The notes: generated from the sequence alone by a model not told the origin. Positions 52,881 through 63,911 are shown, numbered from the stretch's first letter. The stretch: DNA of 64,000 nucleotides from Aphanothece cf. minutissima CCALA 015 (GCA_003003925.1 PVWP01000007.1:62001-126000); one strand, 5' to 3'. Made by a program: numbers and translations.

Positions 52881-54485
52881 ATGCAGTCCCCCGACCAGGA
52901 AGCGCTGCCAGAGTGGGCGGGCTTGCGGCATTCCATGCCCCACCACGGCCCGCCCCTGGCCCCACTGGTCGACCTGACCCGCCTCCTGCAGGCCGGCCTG
53001 GGGGGCGATCCGGCGGCAGCAGCGCTGCAGGATCTGGACCACAGCCTCAGCTGGGCCGAGCTCGATCGCCAGGTGGAGCAGCTGGCCCGGGCCTACCAGC
53101 GGCTGGGCCTCCGGCGGGGCGACCGGCTCGCCTCCCTGATCCCCAACCGGGTGGAGCTGGTCGTCCATTACCTGGCCGGGCTGCGCAGCGGCCTGGTGCT
53201 CACCCCTCTCAACTACCGCTATGTGCCCCCGGAGATCGACCATGCGCTGACGGTGAGCGGCGCCGCGGCCCTGGTGTTCCACGGCGAACGGCTGGCCGAT
53301 GTGCAGGCCAGCGCCGTGGCGGGCCAACTGCCCCTCGGCTGCCACCGCATCGATGAGCCCTCCGGTTTCGAGCCCCTGCTGGCCGCGGACCCCGCCGGCG
53401 GCGCGGCCCCGCCCTGGCCTGGGCTGGCCGGCGAGGAGCCTTCCTTCATTTTTTTCACCTCCGGCAGCACCGGTCGGCCGAAGGGTGTCACCCACAGCCG
53501 GGCCAGCTTCGCCGCGGTGCTCACCTCCTTCATCCAGGCCAGCGAACTGCGGGCCGGGGAGGAGGTGCTGGCCGGCAGCTCCCTGGCCCACATCGCCTCT
53601 TCGGCCCTCGTGCTGGCGGCCCTGGCCGCCGGCGCCTCCGCCGCGATCGCCAGCCGCATCGATGCGGCCACCGTGGAAACCCTGTTGCGGCGCCACCGGC
53701 CCTCGCTGCTGCTGATGCTGCCCGCCGCCCTGTTCGAGCTGCTGCGGGATGCACGGCTGCGGCCGACGGATCTGGGCTCGGTGCGTCTCTGCATCAGCGG
53801 CGGCGACAAGGTGCCCCACCAGCTGCAGGAGGAGTTCCGCCGGGCCGCCGGCTTCGGCATCGACGAATGCTTCGGCATGAGCGAGATCGGCTACACCACC
53901 CTGGCGCCCCCGTCGGGACCGAACCGGATCGGCTCCGTCGGCCGGCTCTGCCCGGGGTTCAGCGCCAGCCTGCGCCACGAAGACGGGACCGAGGTGGCCC
54001 CGGGAGAGCAGGGCCGCCTCTGGATCCAGGCGCCTTCGATGATGGTGGGCTACTGGGACAACCCCCAGGCCACCGCCGACACCATCCAGCAGGGCTGGCT
54101 CGACACCGGCGATGAGATGCGGGTCGACGCCGACGGCTTCTTCTGGTTCTGCGGCCGCCGCAAACAGATCATCGTCCACGACAGCTCCAACATCTGCCCC
54201 CAGGAGGTGGAGGAGGCGCTCTCTGAACATCCGGCCGTGGATCTGGTGGGGGTGATCGGCATCCAGGACCCGGTGCACGGCGAGAACGTGCGGGCCTACC
54301 TGACCCTCCGCCACGACCAGCCCGCCCCCAGCGAAGTCGAACTGATCGCCTTTGCCCGGGCCCGCGTCGGATACAAGGCGCCGGAGGAGATCCGCGTGCT
54401 CGAGGAGCTGCCCCTCACCCCCGTGGGCAAGACCGACCGACTGGCCCTGCGGCAGCTGGCCGCCGATGCACGGCACGCCTTCTGA
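52881..54485 (+). CDS. Acyl-CoA synthetase / acyl-AMP ligase family enzyme
   Basis: 534 residues of the ANL superfamily, which activates carboxylates with ATP. Motifs in order: A3 FFTSGSTGRPKGVTH (191-205), A5 FGMSEIGYTT, A7 GWLDTGDEM, A8 GRRKQIIVHDSSNICP and A10 PVGKTDR with Lys517. The linker and C-terminal domain are complete, as in CoA ligases; no extra FAAL-type insertion is evident. The substrate is unknown. Ten bases downstream starts an alpha/beta hydrolase, and a membrane protein follows with an ATGA overlap, so the three form an operon. Confidence 0.9.
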   Translation: MQSPDQEALPEWAGLRHSMPHHGPPLAPLVDLTRLLQAGLGGDPAAAALQDLDHSLSWAELDRQVEQLARAYQRLGLRRGDRLASLIPNRVELVVHYLAGLRSGLVLTPLNYRYVPPEIDHALTVSGAAALVFHGERLADVQASAVAGQLPLGCHRIDEPSGFEPLLAADPAGGAAPPWPGLAGEEPSFIFFTSGSTGRPKGVTHSRASFAAVLTSFIQASELRAGEEVLAGSSLAHIASSALVLAALAAGASAAIASRIDAATVETLLRRHRPSLLLMLPAALFELLRDARLRPTDLGSVRLCISGGDKVPHQLQEEFRRAAGFGIDECFGMSEIGYTTLAPPSGPNRIGSVGRLCPGFSASLRHEDGTEVAPGEQGRLWIQAPSMMVGYWDNPQATADTIQQGWLDTGDEMRVDADGFFWFCGRRKQIIVHDSSNICPQEVEEALSEHPAVDLVGVIGIQDPVHGENVRAYLTLRHDQPAPSEVELIAFARARVGYKAPEEIRVLEELPLTPVGKTDRLALRQLAADARHAF

Positions 54486-54495
54486 GCTTCTCCCC

Positions 54496-55716
54496 ATGGG
54501 CCTTTTCTTCGCCGATCCCCTCTTCGAGCGCTTCGCGTTCCGCGCCCTGTCGCACGCCCCCTACGGCGGGGCGGATTTCGGCGAGTGTTTCGCCACGGCG
54601 TCGCAGATCACCCCCGGGGATGGGGACAGCTGGTTCCGGGCCTGGAGCGCGACGGCGGATCGGGTGTGCGAGATCGCCGACGCCTGTGCGGCGGCCGGCC
54701 ACGCGGTGAGTGCCCGGGAGGCCTGGCTGCGGGCCAGCAACTACTACCGCACCGCCTGGCTGCCGCTCTTCGGGGCGCCCGTGGATCCCCGGCTGCTGGA
54801 GGCCTTCGACCGGGAGGCCGGGGCGTTCGCCCGGGCGGCCGCCCTGATGACGCCGGCCGTGGAGGCCGTGGAGATCCCCTACGAGGGCACCACCCTCCCC
54901 GGCTACTTCCACCGCGCCGATGACTCGGGCCTGCCGCGCCCCACCCTGATCGCCACCAACGGCTACGACGCCACCGTGCACGAGGCGCACTTCGCCCATG
55001 CCGTGGCCGCCGTCCGCCGCGGCTACCACTGCCTCACCTTCGACGGCCCCGGCCAGGGCCGGCCCCTCATCAACCAGGGCCTGGTGTTCCGCCCCGACTG
55101 GGAGGCCGTGGTGGGCCCGGTGGTCGACTATGCCCTCACCCGCCCGGAGGTGGATCCGCAGCGGATCGCGCTGATCGGCTGGAGTTTCGGCGGCTATCTG
55201 GCGCCCCGCGCGGCCAGCGGCGAACACCGCCTGGCGGCCTGCATCGCCGATCCCGGCCAATGGGACCTGCTCGAGGCGTTGCGCACGTTCCTGCCGCTGG
55301 CCCCGGCCGCGCGCGCGCGGCTGCCCCAGATCACCCCCGCCGATCTCGAGGCCTTCGAGGCCCTGGTCCGCTCCGATCCCTACCTGCACTGGACCTTTCG
55401 GCGGGCCCTCTGGGTGCACGGCCTCGATTCCATCGCCGACTACCTCCGCATCGCCGGCGATTACACCCTCCGGGGGCGCGCCGAGAAGATCCGCTGCCCC
55501 ACCTTCGTGGCCTGGGCGGAGGCCGATCCGATCGCCCGCTTCGCGGAACAGCTGCATGCCGCGCTGCGCTGTCCCCGCACCCTGGTGCGCTTCACCACCG
55601 CCGAGGGCGCTGGCGGCCATTGCGAGGAGACGGCGCGCTCCCTGTTCCACCAGCGGGCCTACGACTGGCTGGAGGCGGTGTTCGCGAGCCCCCGCACGTC
55701 TGACCCAGGCCGATGA
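54496..55716 (+). CDS. Alpha/beta hydrolase, FrsA / pseudooxynicotine-hydrolase-like
   Basis: 406 residues from ATG 54496. A helical N-terminal cap (about 1-120; WLRASNYYRTAWLPLFGAPV) precedes an alpha/beta hydrolase core. The core has TNGYDATVHEAHF, the nucleophile elbow GWSFGG with Ser230, an acid in VAWAEADPIARF and the catalytic His in GAGGHCEE. The layout resembles C-C bond or ester hydrolases such as 2,6-dihydropseudooxynicotine hydrolase. Its stop overlaps the next gene by 4 bases. It may act on the product of the upstream ligase, but that is inference. Confidence 0.87.
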   Translation: MGLFFADPLFERFAFRALSHAPYGGADFGECFATASQITPGDGDSWFRAWSATADRVCEIADACAAAGHAVSAREAWLRASNYYRTAWLPLFGAPVDPRLLEAFDREAGAFARAAALMTPAVEAVEIPYEGTTLPGYFHRADDSGLPRPTLIATNGYDATVHEAHFAHAVAAVRRGYHCLTFDGPGQGRPLINQGLVFRPDWEAVVGPVVDYALTRPEVDPQRIALIGWSFGGYLAPRAASGEHRLAACIADPGQWDLLEALRTFLPLAPAARARLPQITPADLEAFEALVRSDPYLHWTFRRALWVHGLDSIADYLRIAGDYTLRGRAEKIRCPTFVAWAEADPIARFAEQLHAALRCPRTLVRFTTAEGAGGHCEETARSLFHQRAYDWLEAVFASPRTSDPGR

Positions 55717-57020
55717 CGGTGGAAGCCGCCCTGCTCGACTGGATCGGCAACCGCGGGCGCCGCTGCAGCGTCGGCGAGGTGGCCGCCGGCACCGGCCTGT
55801 CCCTGCAGGAGGTCGAGCCGGGGCTGCTGGCCCTGGTGGCTGACGTGTCCGGCCATCTGCAGGTGGCCGAGGACGGCACCCTGCTGTTCGTCTTCCCCCC
55901 CGCGCTTCGGATGCGGCTGCTGGCCCTCAGCGGCCGCCGCCGGCTGCAGGCCCGGCTGCAGGCGACCCTGCGCCTGGCCGCCCGCCTGATCCGGCTCAGC
56001 TTCGGGGTGGTGCTGCTGCTGGTCACCACCCTGGTGGTGCTGATCCTGTCGGTGCTGCTGGTCGTGCGGCTGTTCACCAGCGACGACGCCGACGATGCCG
56101 GCCTGGCGTTGCTGCAGGGGCTCGCCCAGGTGCCCCTCTCGATCCTGGATCTGCTTGCCTCCGGCCTCCGGGCCCCGGCGCGCCAGGGCTCCGCCTCCGT
56201 CACGCCGCAGCAGCTGTGGAGCCTGCTCTGGGACCTGCCCGGTGAAGGCGCTGATCCGGCCTCCCTGGGCTTCCTCAGCGCCGTGTTCTCGATCCTGTTC
56301 GGCGATGGCGATCCCAATGCCCGCTTCGAGCCGCAGCGCTGGCGCCGCATCGGCGCCGTCCTGCGCAAGCGCGGTGGCGTGGTGATCGCCGAGGACCTCG
56401 CCCCTCTGCTCGATCTGCCCGATTGCCCCTCCGATCCCGACCGCCGCCGGGACCTCGCCGATGCCGCCATGCTGCCGGTGCTGCTGCGCTTCGACGGCCG
56501 CCCCGAGGTGAGTGAGGACGGGGACCTGATCTATGGCTTCCCCTTCCTGCCCGCCCGCGCCGCCGGCGGGGATGGGCCGGTGCCGCCCCTGCGCGAGCGC
56601 GCCTTTCGCTTCAGCCGGGCCGGAGCCGGGCAAAGGGTCGCCTATGGCGTCGCCGTCGGGGCCCTGCTGGTGCTCTCGCCATGGCTGCTGGCGATCACCC
56701 CCGCCTGGCTGCCCCCGGTGGCCTGGCTGGCGCGCTTCGCCATCGGCTATGCCCTGTTGCTGCTGCTCCTGCCCCTGGCCCGCCTGCCGCTGCAGTACGG
56801 GCGCAACCGTGCCATCGCCGCCCGCAATCGCCGCCGCCAGGCCTGGGCCAAGGCGGCCCGCAGCGCCGATCCCCAGCTGAAACGCCGCCGGGCCGTCGCC
56901 CGCCGTCTCGGCGCCACCGAGTCCGGCCGGCCGGCGCCGCGCATCGTCTACGACAGCGGCCGCGATCTGCTGGAGCAGACCATCGACGACCTGGGCCGGG
57001 GAACCCGGCCGACCGCCTGA
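55713..57020 (+). CDS. Membrane protein with N-terminal winged-helix-like region
   Basis: 435 residues. The first 65 resemble a small helical or winged domain (LLDWIGNRGRRCSVGEVAAG). Two hydrophobic segments sit near 98-120 (FGVVLLLVTTLVVLILSVLL), and two more near 310-355 (VAYGVAVGALLVLSPWLLAI; IGYALLLLLLPLARLPL). The tail is basic. The repeated pattern of helix plus beta hairpin in the middle (GGVVIAEDLAPLLDLP; FDGRPEVSEDGDLIYGFPF) mirrors the N-terminal part (VSGHLQVAEDGTLLFVFPP), suggesting an internal duplication. Conserved-type cyanobacterial membrane protein; function unknown. ATGA overlap with the hydrolase. Confidence 0.75.
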   Translation: MTVEAALLDWIGNRGRRCSVGEVAAGTGLSLQEVEPGLLALVADVSGHLQVAEDGTLLFVFPPALRMRLLALSGRRRLQARLQATLRLAARLIRLSFGVVLLLVTTLVVLILSVLLVVRLFTSDDADDAGLALLQGLAQVPLSILDLLASGLRAPARQGSASVTPQQLWSLLWDLPGEGADPASLGFLSAVFSILFGDGDPNARFEPQRWRRIGAVLRKRGGVVIAEDLAPLLDLPDCPSDPDRRRDLADAAMLPVLLRFDGRPEVSEDGDLIYGFPFLPARAAGGDGPVPPLRERAFRFSRAGAGQRVAYGVAVGALLVLSPWLLAITPAWLPPVAWLARFAIGYALLLLLLPLARLPLQYGRNRAIAARNRRRQAWAKAARSADPQLKRRRAVARRLGATESGRPAPRIVYDSGRDLLEQTIDDLGRGTRPTA

Positions 57021-57071
57021 GGCCCCATGTGGGTGCCACCACGGCGCAGACCAAGCCGCTGCAGGCGCGCC

Positions 57072-58091
57072 TCAGCCCAGGTCGTTGATCAGCACGATGC
57101 GGTAGCGGGCTTTGCCGGCGCGCAGGTGATCGAGGGCTTCATTGACCCGCGACATCGGGAAGAACTCCGTGGTGGGGGCGATGCCGTGGCGGCAGCTGAA
57201 CTGCAGCATCTTGTCGGTGGTGGATGGGCTGCCCAGGGGCGAGCCGGAGAGGCTTTTCTGCCCGAGAATCATCGGGAAGGCCGCCAGGGCGATCGGTTCA
57301 GGCACGGCCCCCACGGTGTGCAGCCGGCCCTTGGGTTTGAGGGCGGCGATGTAGGTGTTCCAGTCGAGGTTGGCGTTGGTGGTGTTGAGGATGAAGTCGA
57401 AGCTGCTTGCCGCCTGGGCCAGTTCTTCGGCATTGCGGGAGTTCAAGGTGCGATGGGCGCCCAGCTGGAGCGCTTCATCCCGTTTCGAGTCGCTGGTGGT
57501 GAAGGCGGTGACGTCGCATCCCCAGGCCCGCAGAAACTTCAGGGCCATGTGACCCAGCCCGCCGATCCCGATCACCGCCACGCTGTCGGTGGGTTGGATG
57601 CCGAGCTCCACGATCGGGTTGAAGACGGTGATGCCGCCGCAGAGCAGCGGGCCGGCCTTCTCGGTGTCGAGACCCTCCGGCAGGGGGGCCACCCACGTCC
57701 ACTGGGCCCGCACCCGCGTGGCGAAGCCACCGTGCCGCCCGACGATGGTGGCCTCGGCGTTGAGGCAGAGGTTCTGGTTGCCGGAGAGGCACTGATCGCA
57801 GGCACCGCAACTGCCGGAGAACCAGCCCAGCCCAACCCGGTCACCGATGCTCAGGCGCTTGGTGTGCTCCCCGAGGGCGACCACCCGCCCGATCACTTCG
57901 TGGCCGGGAACAAACGGATAGGCGGTCATGCCCCAGTCGTTGTCGAGCATGGAGAGATCGCTGTGGCAGATGCCGCAGCTCTCGACGGCGATCTCCACCT
58001 CCTCGCAGCCCAGGGGGCCTGGGGTGTAGCTGAAGGGCTCAAGCGGTTGCCCGGCGCCGGGGGCGGCGAGGGCCTGGATCGGTGCGGACAT
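57072..58091 (-). CDS. Zinc-dependent alcohol dehydrogenase (cinnamyl/YahK-like)
   Basis: 339 residues of the medium-chain dehydrogenase family. Catalytic zinc ligands are Cys39 (ESCGICHSD) and the GHE at 63-65; structural zinc cysteines are at 95, 98, 101 and 109. The NADP Rossmann motif is VAVIGIGGLGHMALKF. It most likely reduces aldehydes with NADPH, with broad specificity. It converges on the ligase operon and is divergent from dcd across about 120 bp. Confidence 0.93.
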   Translation of the reverse strand: MSAPIQALAAPGAGQPLEPFSYTPGPLGCEEVEIAVESCGICHSDLSMLDNDWGMTAYPFVPGHEVIGRVVALGEHTKRLSIGDRVGLGWFSGSCGACDQCLSGNQNLCLNAEATIVGRHGGFATRVRAQWTWVAPLPEGLDTEKAGPLLCGGITVFNPIVELGIQPTDSVAVIGIGGLGHMALKFLRAWGCDVTAFTTSDSKRDEALQLGAHRTLNSRNAEELAQAASSFDFILNTTNANLDWNTYIAALKPKGRLHTVGAVPEPIALAAFPMILGQKSLSGSPLGSPSTTDKMLQFSCRHGIAPTTEFFPMSRVNEALDHLRAGKARYRIVLINDLG

Positions 58092-58213
58092 GGAAGTTGC
58101 CGGGCGGCCGTGCCGAGCCTAGGAAGCCCTGCCCAGCCCATGGCCGCACCCCCATGGCCCCCGCAGGCCTGCCGCCTGAGACAATCCTCCATCGCCTGTG
58201 CCCAGCGAAAGAC

Positions 58214-58738
58214 ATGAGCGTTCTCGGCAGAGAGGCGATCCTGCAGGCGATCGAAGCGGGCACGATCGGGGTCACCCCCTTCGCCCCCGAGCGGCTGGGC
58301 CCCGCCTCCCTCGACCTCACCCTCGCCCGCACCTTCCGCGTCTTCCGCAAGGTGCATCAGGTGATCGAGGTGGGCGAGAACACCGACTACCGCCAGCTCA
58401 CCGAGAAGATCGAAGTGCCGGAGGGCCAGCACATCCTGATCATGCCGGGCGAGACGGTGCTCGGAATCACGCAGGAGCGGCTGCGCCTCGGCCCCGGCCT
58501 CTGCGGCTGGCTGGAGGGCCGCAGCCGTTTCGCGCGGCTGGGCCTGATGGTGCACATCAGCGCCCCCTTCATGGGGCCGGGGATCGACAGCCAGCAGGTG
58601 CTGGAGATGAGCAACTTCGGCCCCGCTCCCCTGGCGGTGCATCCCGGCACGGCGATCTGTCAGTTCGTGTTCCAGAAGCTGCAGGGCATCGAGAGCTACG
58701 CCGGCCGCTTCGCCGGCCAGACGGAAGACAGCTTCTAA
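58214..58738 (+). CDS. dcd: dCTP deaminase
   Basis: Deaminates dCTP to dUTP for thymidylate synthesis. 174 residues from ATG 58214 (MSVLGREAILQAIEAGTIGV). Family motifs: RLGPASLDLTLARTFRVF, EGRSRFARLGLMVHISAPFM with the catalytic Glu/Arg region, and the C-terminal nucleotide-covering tail YAGRFAGQTEDSF. In-frame codons upstream to 58082 are proline-rich and run over the alcohol-dehydrogenase start, so they are rejected. Confidence 0.94.
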   Translation: MSVLGREAILQAIEAGTIGVTPFAPERLGPASLDLTLARTFRVFRKVHQVIEVGENTDYRQLTEKIEVPEGQHILIMPGETVLGITQERLRLGPGLCGWLEGRSRFARLGLMVHISAPFMGPGIDSQQVLEMSNFGPAPLAVHPGTAICQFVFQKLQGIESYAGRFAGQTEDSF

Positions 58739-58941
58739 GGGTTCTCGATGAGCTGCAGCAACAGACGGGCGTCGGCGCCGGCGGCCACGCTCAGCACGGG
58801 GGCGTCCCAGCTGCCGAGTTGGTGGTCCACGCACAGATCCATGGCCCCGGCCAGCACCCCGGCCGTGGAATCCGCCACCTCCCGCAGCAGACGGGAGAAG
58901 GAGCGGTTGGTCTCCGCGGCACTGATCACGTCCACCAGCAA
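58735..58941 (-). pseudogene. Phd antitoxin start fused to VapC/PIN toxin tail by deletion
   Basis: The 68-residue frame reads as two unrelated halves. Residues 1-25 (MLVDVISAAETNRSFSRLLR, EV) match the Phd/YefM N-terminus. Residues 35-64 (LCVDHQLGSWDAPVLSVAAG then ADARLLL) match the middle of a PIN toxin with its (Y/F)WDA(L/V)I pattern. A deletion that removed the end of the antitoxin and the first half of the toxin, leaving the frame intact, explains it best. It overlaps the dcd stop by 4 bp, tail to tail. A chimeric peptide could still be made. Confidence 0.6.
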
Positions 58942-59000
58942 GGATCAGAAGTAGTGATGAGCACGACCTTGGCCCGCCTTTGTCGTTGCGGCCGGGCCCC

Positions 59001-59276
59001 TCAGAAGATCCCCAGCGTCTTCTTCTTGCAGTAACCCGCCCCGATGTTCATCCAGCCCGAGAGGCAGGGCTTGCCGTAGGTGGGCCGCACCTCGTAGTAG
59101 ATCGGCGAGTTGCAGTGCTGCTTGAGGTCGTTCACATACCCCAGCGGGCATTCGTTCTGGCCCGGCAGCTTGGGAATCCGCTTCTGGGCCAGCGCCGGGT
59201 CCGGAGTGAGCAGAGGAACGCTCAGCAGCGGCAGGGCCATGAGCCCGGCGGCCAGGGCGAGGGATGGCTTCGGCAC
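59001..59276 (-). CDS. Small cysteine-rich secreted protein
   Basis: 91 residues from a GTG at 59276 (MPKPSLALAAGLMALPLLSV). A signal peptide ends near ALAQ (about residue 31). The mature part of about 60 residues has at least four cysteines: ECPLGYVNDLKQHCNSP, KPCLSGWMNIGAGYC. It ends KKKTLGIF. The pattern suggests two disulfides. Family not recognised; conserved-looking small exported protein. Longer starts to 59354 lack a signal-like shape. Confidence 0.65.
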   Translation of the reverse strand: MPKPSLALAAGLMALPLLSVPLLTPDPALAQKRIPKLPGQNECPLGYVNDLKQHCNSPIYYEVRPTYGKPCLSGWMNIGAGYCKKKTLGIF

Positions 59277-59425
59277 GGGGCGGACTCGCAGTTGCTCAAC
59301 CCTAGGGAGGTTGGGCCGCCGTGATCTGCACGGGTCCGCCGTCGCTGGCGCCATTCGCTTCGCCTGGCCAGGATCGGCGGGAACGTCGATGGCCCGCGCA
59401 TCGCACCCCGCCCGCGCCGCCGCCG

Positions 59426-60910
59426 ATGCCCCACCCCTCCCTGCCGCCGATCGCCGGCCGTGAAGCCGAGATCCTTGCCCTGGTGCAGCAGAGCGGGCCC
59501 GTAGCGCTGCCCCGCACCAACCTGCGGCTCGAGGCGATCACCTCGGCCTTTGCCTGTGCACTGCACATGCACCAGCCCACGATCCCTGCGGGTGCCGATG
59601 GCGCGCTGATCTCGCACCTGCAGTACATGCTCGAGCACCCCGGCGAGGGCGACAACCACAACGCCGAACCCTTCGCCCACTGCTACCGGCGCCTGGCCGA
59701 CCTGATCCCCCAGCTGATCGGCGAGGGCGCCAACCCGCGGATCATGCTCGATTACTCCGGCAATCTGCTCTGGGGGTTCCAGCAGATGGGCCGCGCCGAC
59801 ATCCTCGAGGCGCTCACCGTCCTGGCCTGCGATCCCTCCGTCGTGCCCCATGTGGAGTGGCTCGGCACGTTCTGGAGCCACGCCGTGGCGCCCTCCACGC
59901 CGATCCCCGATCTGAAGCTGCAGATCCTGGCCTGGCAGCACCACTTCGCAGCCCTCTTCGGCAGCGAGGCCCTGCAGCGGGTGAAGGGCTTCTCGCCCCC
60001 GGAGATGCACCTGCCCAACCACCCCGACACCCTGTTCGCCTTCGTGAGCGCCCTGCGGGACTGCGGCTACCGCTGGCTGCTGGTGCAGGAGCACAGCGTC
60101 GAGAATCCCGATGGCAGCAGCCTCACCCGGGAGCAGACGCTGCTCCCCAACCGGCTGGTGGCCCGCAGCTCCAGCGGCGAGGAGGTGTCGATCACGGCGC
60201 TGATCAAGACCCAGGGCTCCGACACCAAGCTGGTGGGCCAGATGCAGCCCTGCTACGAGGCCCTGGGGCTGGGCCGGCTGCCCCTGGGCGGCACGGCGGT
60301 GCCGGCGCTGGTGGCCCAGATCGCCGACGGCGAGAACGGCGGCGTGATGATGAACGAGTTCCCGCCGGCCTTCCTCCAGGCCCACCGGCGCCTGGCGGCC
60401 CAGGACGGCGGCGGCAGCGGCGGCACGGTGGCGATCAACGGCAGCGAATATCTCGAACTGCTCGAAGCGGCCGGGGTGGGCGACGCGGCCTTCCCGGTGA
60501 TCCAGGCGGTGGGGCAGCACCGGCTGTGGCAGCACATCGGCGCCACCCCCACCCCCCAGACCGTGGAGACGGCCATCACCGGGCTCCAGGCCGGCGACCC
60601 CTCCTTCTCGATGGCCGGCGCCTCCTGGACCAATGACCTCAGCTGGGTGGAGGGCTACGCCAACGTGCTGGAGCCCATGAACCTGCTCAGCGCCCGCTTC
60701 CACCAGGTGTTCGATCCCCTGGTGGCGGAGGATCCCGCCGTGACGCGCACCCAGCCCTATCAGGAGGCCCTGCTCCACCTGCTGCTGCTGGAAACCAGCT
60801 GCTTCCGCTACTGGGGCCAGGGCACCTGGACCGACTACGCCCGTGAGATCCACCGGCGCGGGGAGGCGGCGATCGCCAGGGTGGCCTCAGCCCTGGGCGC
60901 CCTCGCCTGA
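59426..60910 (+). CDS. Glycoside hydrolase family 57 protein
   Basis: 494 residues from ATG 59426 (MPHPSLPPIAGREAEILALV). GH57-like features: ALHMHQPTIPAGADGALISH at the N-terminus (HxHQP), MLDYSGNLLWGFQQMGRADI, GFSPPEMHLPNHPDTLFAF and a later EYLELLEAAG region. GH57 enzymes act on alpha-glucans (amylases, branching enzymes). This subtype is common in cyanobacteria and its substrate is not settled; glycogen metabolism is plausible. The 3' end overlaps the convergent GAF gene by 24 bp. Confidence 0.88.
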   Translation: MPHPSLPPIAGREAEILALVQQSGPVALPRTNLRLEAITSAFACALHMHQPTIPAGADGALISHLQYMLEHPGEGDNHNAEPFAHCYRRLADLIPQLIGEGANPRIMLDYSGNLLWGFQQMGRADILEALTVLACDPSVVPHVEWLGTFWSHAVAPSTPIPDLKLQILAWQHHFAALFGSEALQRVKGFSPPEMHLPNHPDTLFAFVSALRDCGYRWLLVQEHSVENPDGSSLTREQTLLPNRLVARSSSGEEVSITALIKTQGSDTKLVGQMQPCYEALGLGRLPLGGTAVPALVAQIADGENGGVMMNEFPPAFLQAHRRLAAQDGGGSGGTVAINGSEYLELLEAAGVGDAAFPVIQAVGQHRLWQHIGATPTPQTVETAITGLQAGDPSFSMAGASWTNDLSWVEGYANVLEPMNLLSARFHQVFDPLVAEDPAVTRTQPYQEALLHLLLLETSCFRYWGQGTWTDYAREIHRRGEAAIARVASALGALA

Positions 60911-61612
60911 ATCCCCTTCCGGGAGCGGAGCCACTTCGGGGAAGTACCGGGCCATGCAGGCATTGCAGACGCCGTGGGAGAACTCGACGTTGTCGTGGCT
61001 CTTGATGAAGGACTCCACGGATTCCCAGTAGCCCTGGTCGTTGCGGATGCCCTTGCAGTAGGAGCAGATCGGAATCAGGGTCTCCATCACCTCGATGCGC
61101 TGCAGGGCGGCGGCCAGCTGGTCGGAGATCCGTCTCAGTTCCAGCTGCAGCACCACCTGGTGGGCCAGGGTTTCGAGGGAGCGGATCTGCAGGTCACTGA
61201 GCTCACGGGGCCGTTGATCGATGACGCACAGCGTGCCGATCTTGGCCCCGCCCGGTGTGCACAGGGGCACCCCCAGATAGAAGACGATGTTGGGTTCGCT
61301 GCAGACCAGCGGATTGTCCCGGAAGCGTTCATCCACACGGGCATCCTTCACCACGAGGGTCCGGTCGCCGAGAATCGCGTGGGCACAGAAGGACACATCC
61401 CGGCTCGTTTCGCTGGCCGCCAGACCCACCCGGGACTTGAACCACTGACGATCCGCATCCACCAGGCTGACCAGGGCGATCGGCACGTCGCAGAGCTGGG
61501 CGGCCAGGAAGGTGATGTCGTCGTACGACTGCTCGCTTTCCGTATCCAGGATGCGGTAATTGTTCAGGGCCTCCAGCCGTGCCGCCTCGCGGGGAGCCAC
61601 GTTCGCGCGCAT
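60887..61612 (-). CDS. GAF-domain sensor protein with C-terminal CxxC motif
   Basis: 241 residues. An N-terminal lead typical of GAF proteins (EAARLEALNNYRILDTESEQ) precedes a GAF domain at about 25-165 (ALVSLVDADRQWFKSRVGLA; VPLCTPGGAKIGTLCVIDQR). A short coiled coil (LELRRISDQLAAALQRIEVM) leads to a C-terminal module with ICSYCKGIRNDQGYWESVES and CNACMARYFPEV. That tail is often found after response-regulator or GAF domains and may bind a metal. No kinase domain. It is divergent from the hybrid kinase gene (174 bp), so they may work together. Confidence 0.87.
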   Translation of the reverse strand: MRANVAPREAARLEALNNYRILDTESEQSYDDITFLAAQLCDVPIALVSLVDADRQWFKSRVGLAASETSRDVSFCAHAILGDRTLVVKDARVDERFRDNPLVCSEPNIVFYLGVPLCTPGGAKIGTLCVIDQRPRELSDLQIRSLETLAHQVVLQLELRRISDQLAAALQRIEVMETLIPICSYCKGIRNDQGYWESVESFIKSHDNVEFSHGVCNACMARYFPEVAPLPEGDSGEGAQG

Positions 61613-61786
61613 GGAGAGTCCTTCACCTGCCCAAACGTAGGCAAGGCCTTTCGGGGGCCTGAGGGGGGTTCACATCTCCTTACCCCTCCGGACGCTGCGC
61701 ACCTGGCCGCAACCGACAGGGGTTCCGACCGGGTAGACAAGGATGGTGCCGCGTGCTGAGGACTCCTGGCTGGCCCGCTCTCCCGT

Positions 61787-63751
<1,965 letters not shown>

Positions 63752-63761
63752 GCGATCAGCC

Positions 63762-63911
63762 TCAGGGCAGGGTGAAACCGGAGGTGTTCAGGTGCTTGAG
63801 GTCGAGCATGACCACCGTGACCCAGACCAGCAGGGCCAGGCCGGCCAGGGAGCCGATCACCAGCAGCAGGCCGGCGATCACCGACCGGGGGGTATCGCTG
63901 TCGTTGGCCAC
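63762..63911 (-). CDS. Small single-pass membrane protein
   Basis: 49 residues from a GTG at 63911 (MANDSDTPRSVIAGLLLVIG), with one membrane segment at about 11-35 (then SLAGLALLVWVTVVMLDLKH) and the end LNTSGFTLP. An earlier start at 63986 adds an arginine/proline-rich lead of 25 residues that is less likely. It converges on the hybrid kinase with a 10-bp gap between stops. Function unknown. Confidence 0.6.
   Translation of the reverse strand: MANDSDTPRSVIAGLLLVIGSLAGLALLVWVTVVMLDLKHLNTSGFTLP

Noticed and set aside
52805..53356. Possible HicA partner after the HicB-like gene
   Set aside because: Has an ATGA overlap, but the residues do not match HicA and the frame soon becomes a shadow of the ligase gene.
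59222..60853. 543-codon minus-strand frame over the GH57 gene
   Set aside because: Antisense shadow; no family-like stretch.
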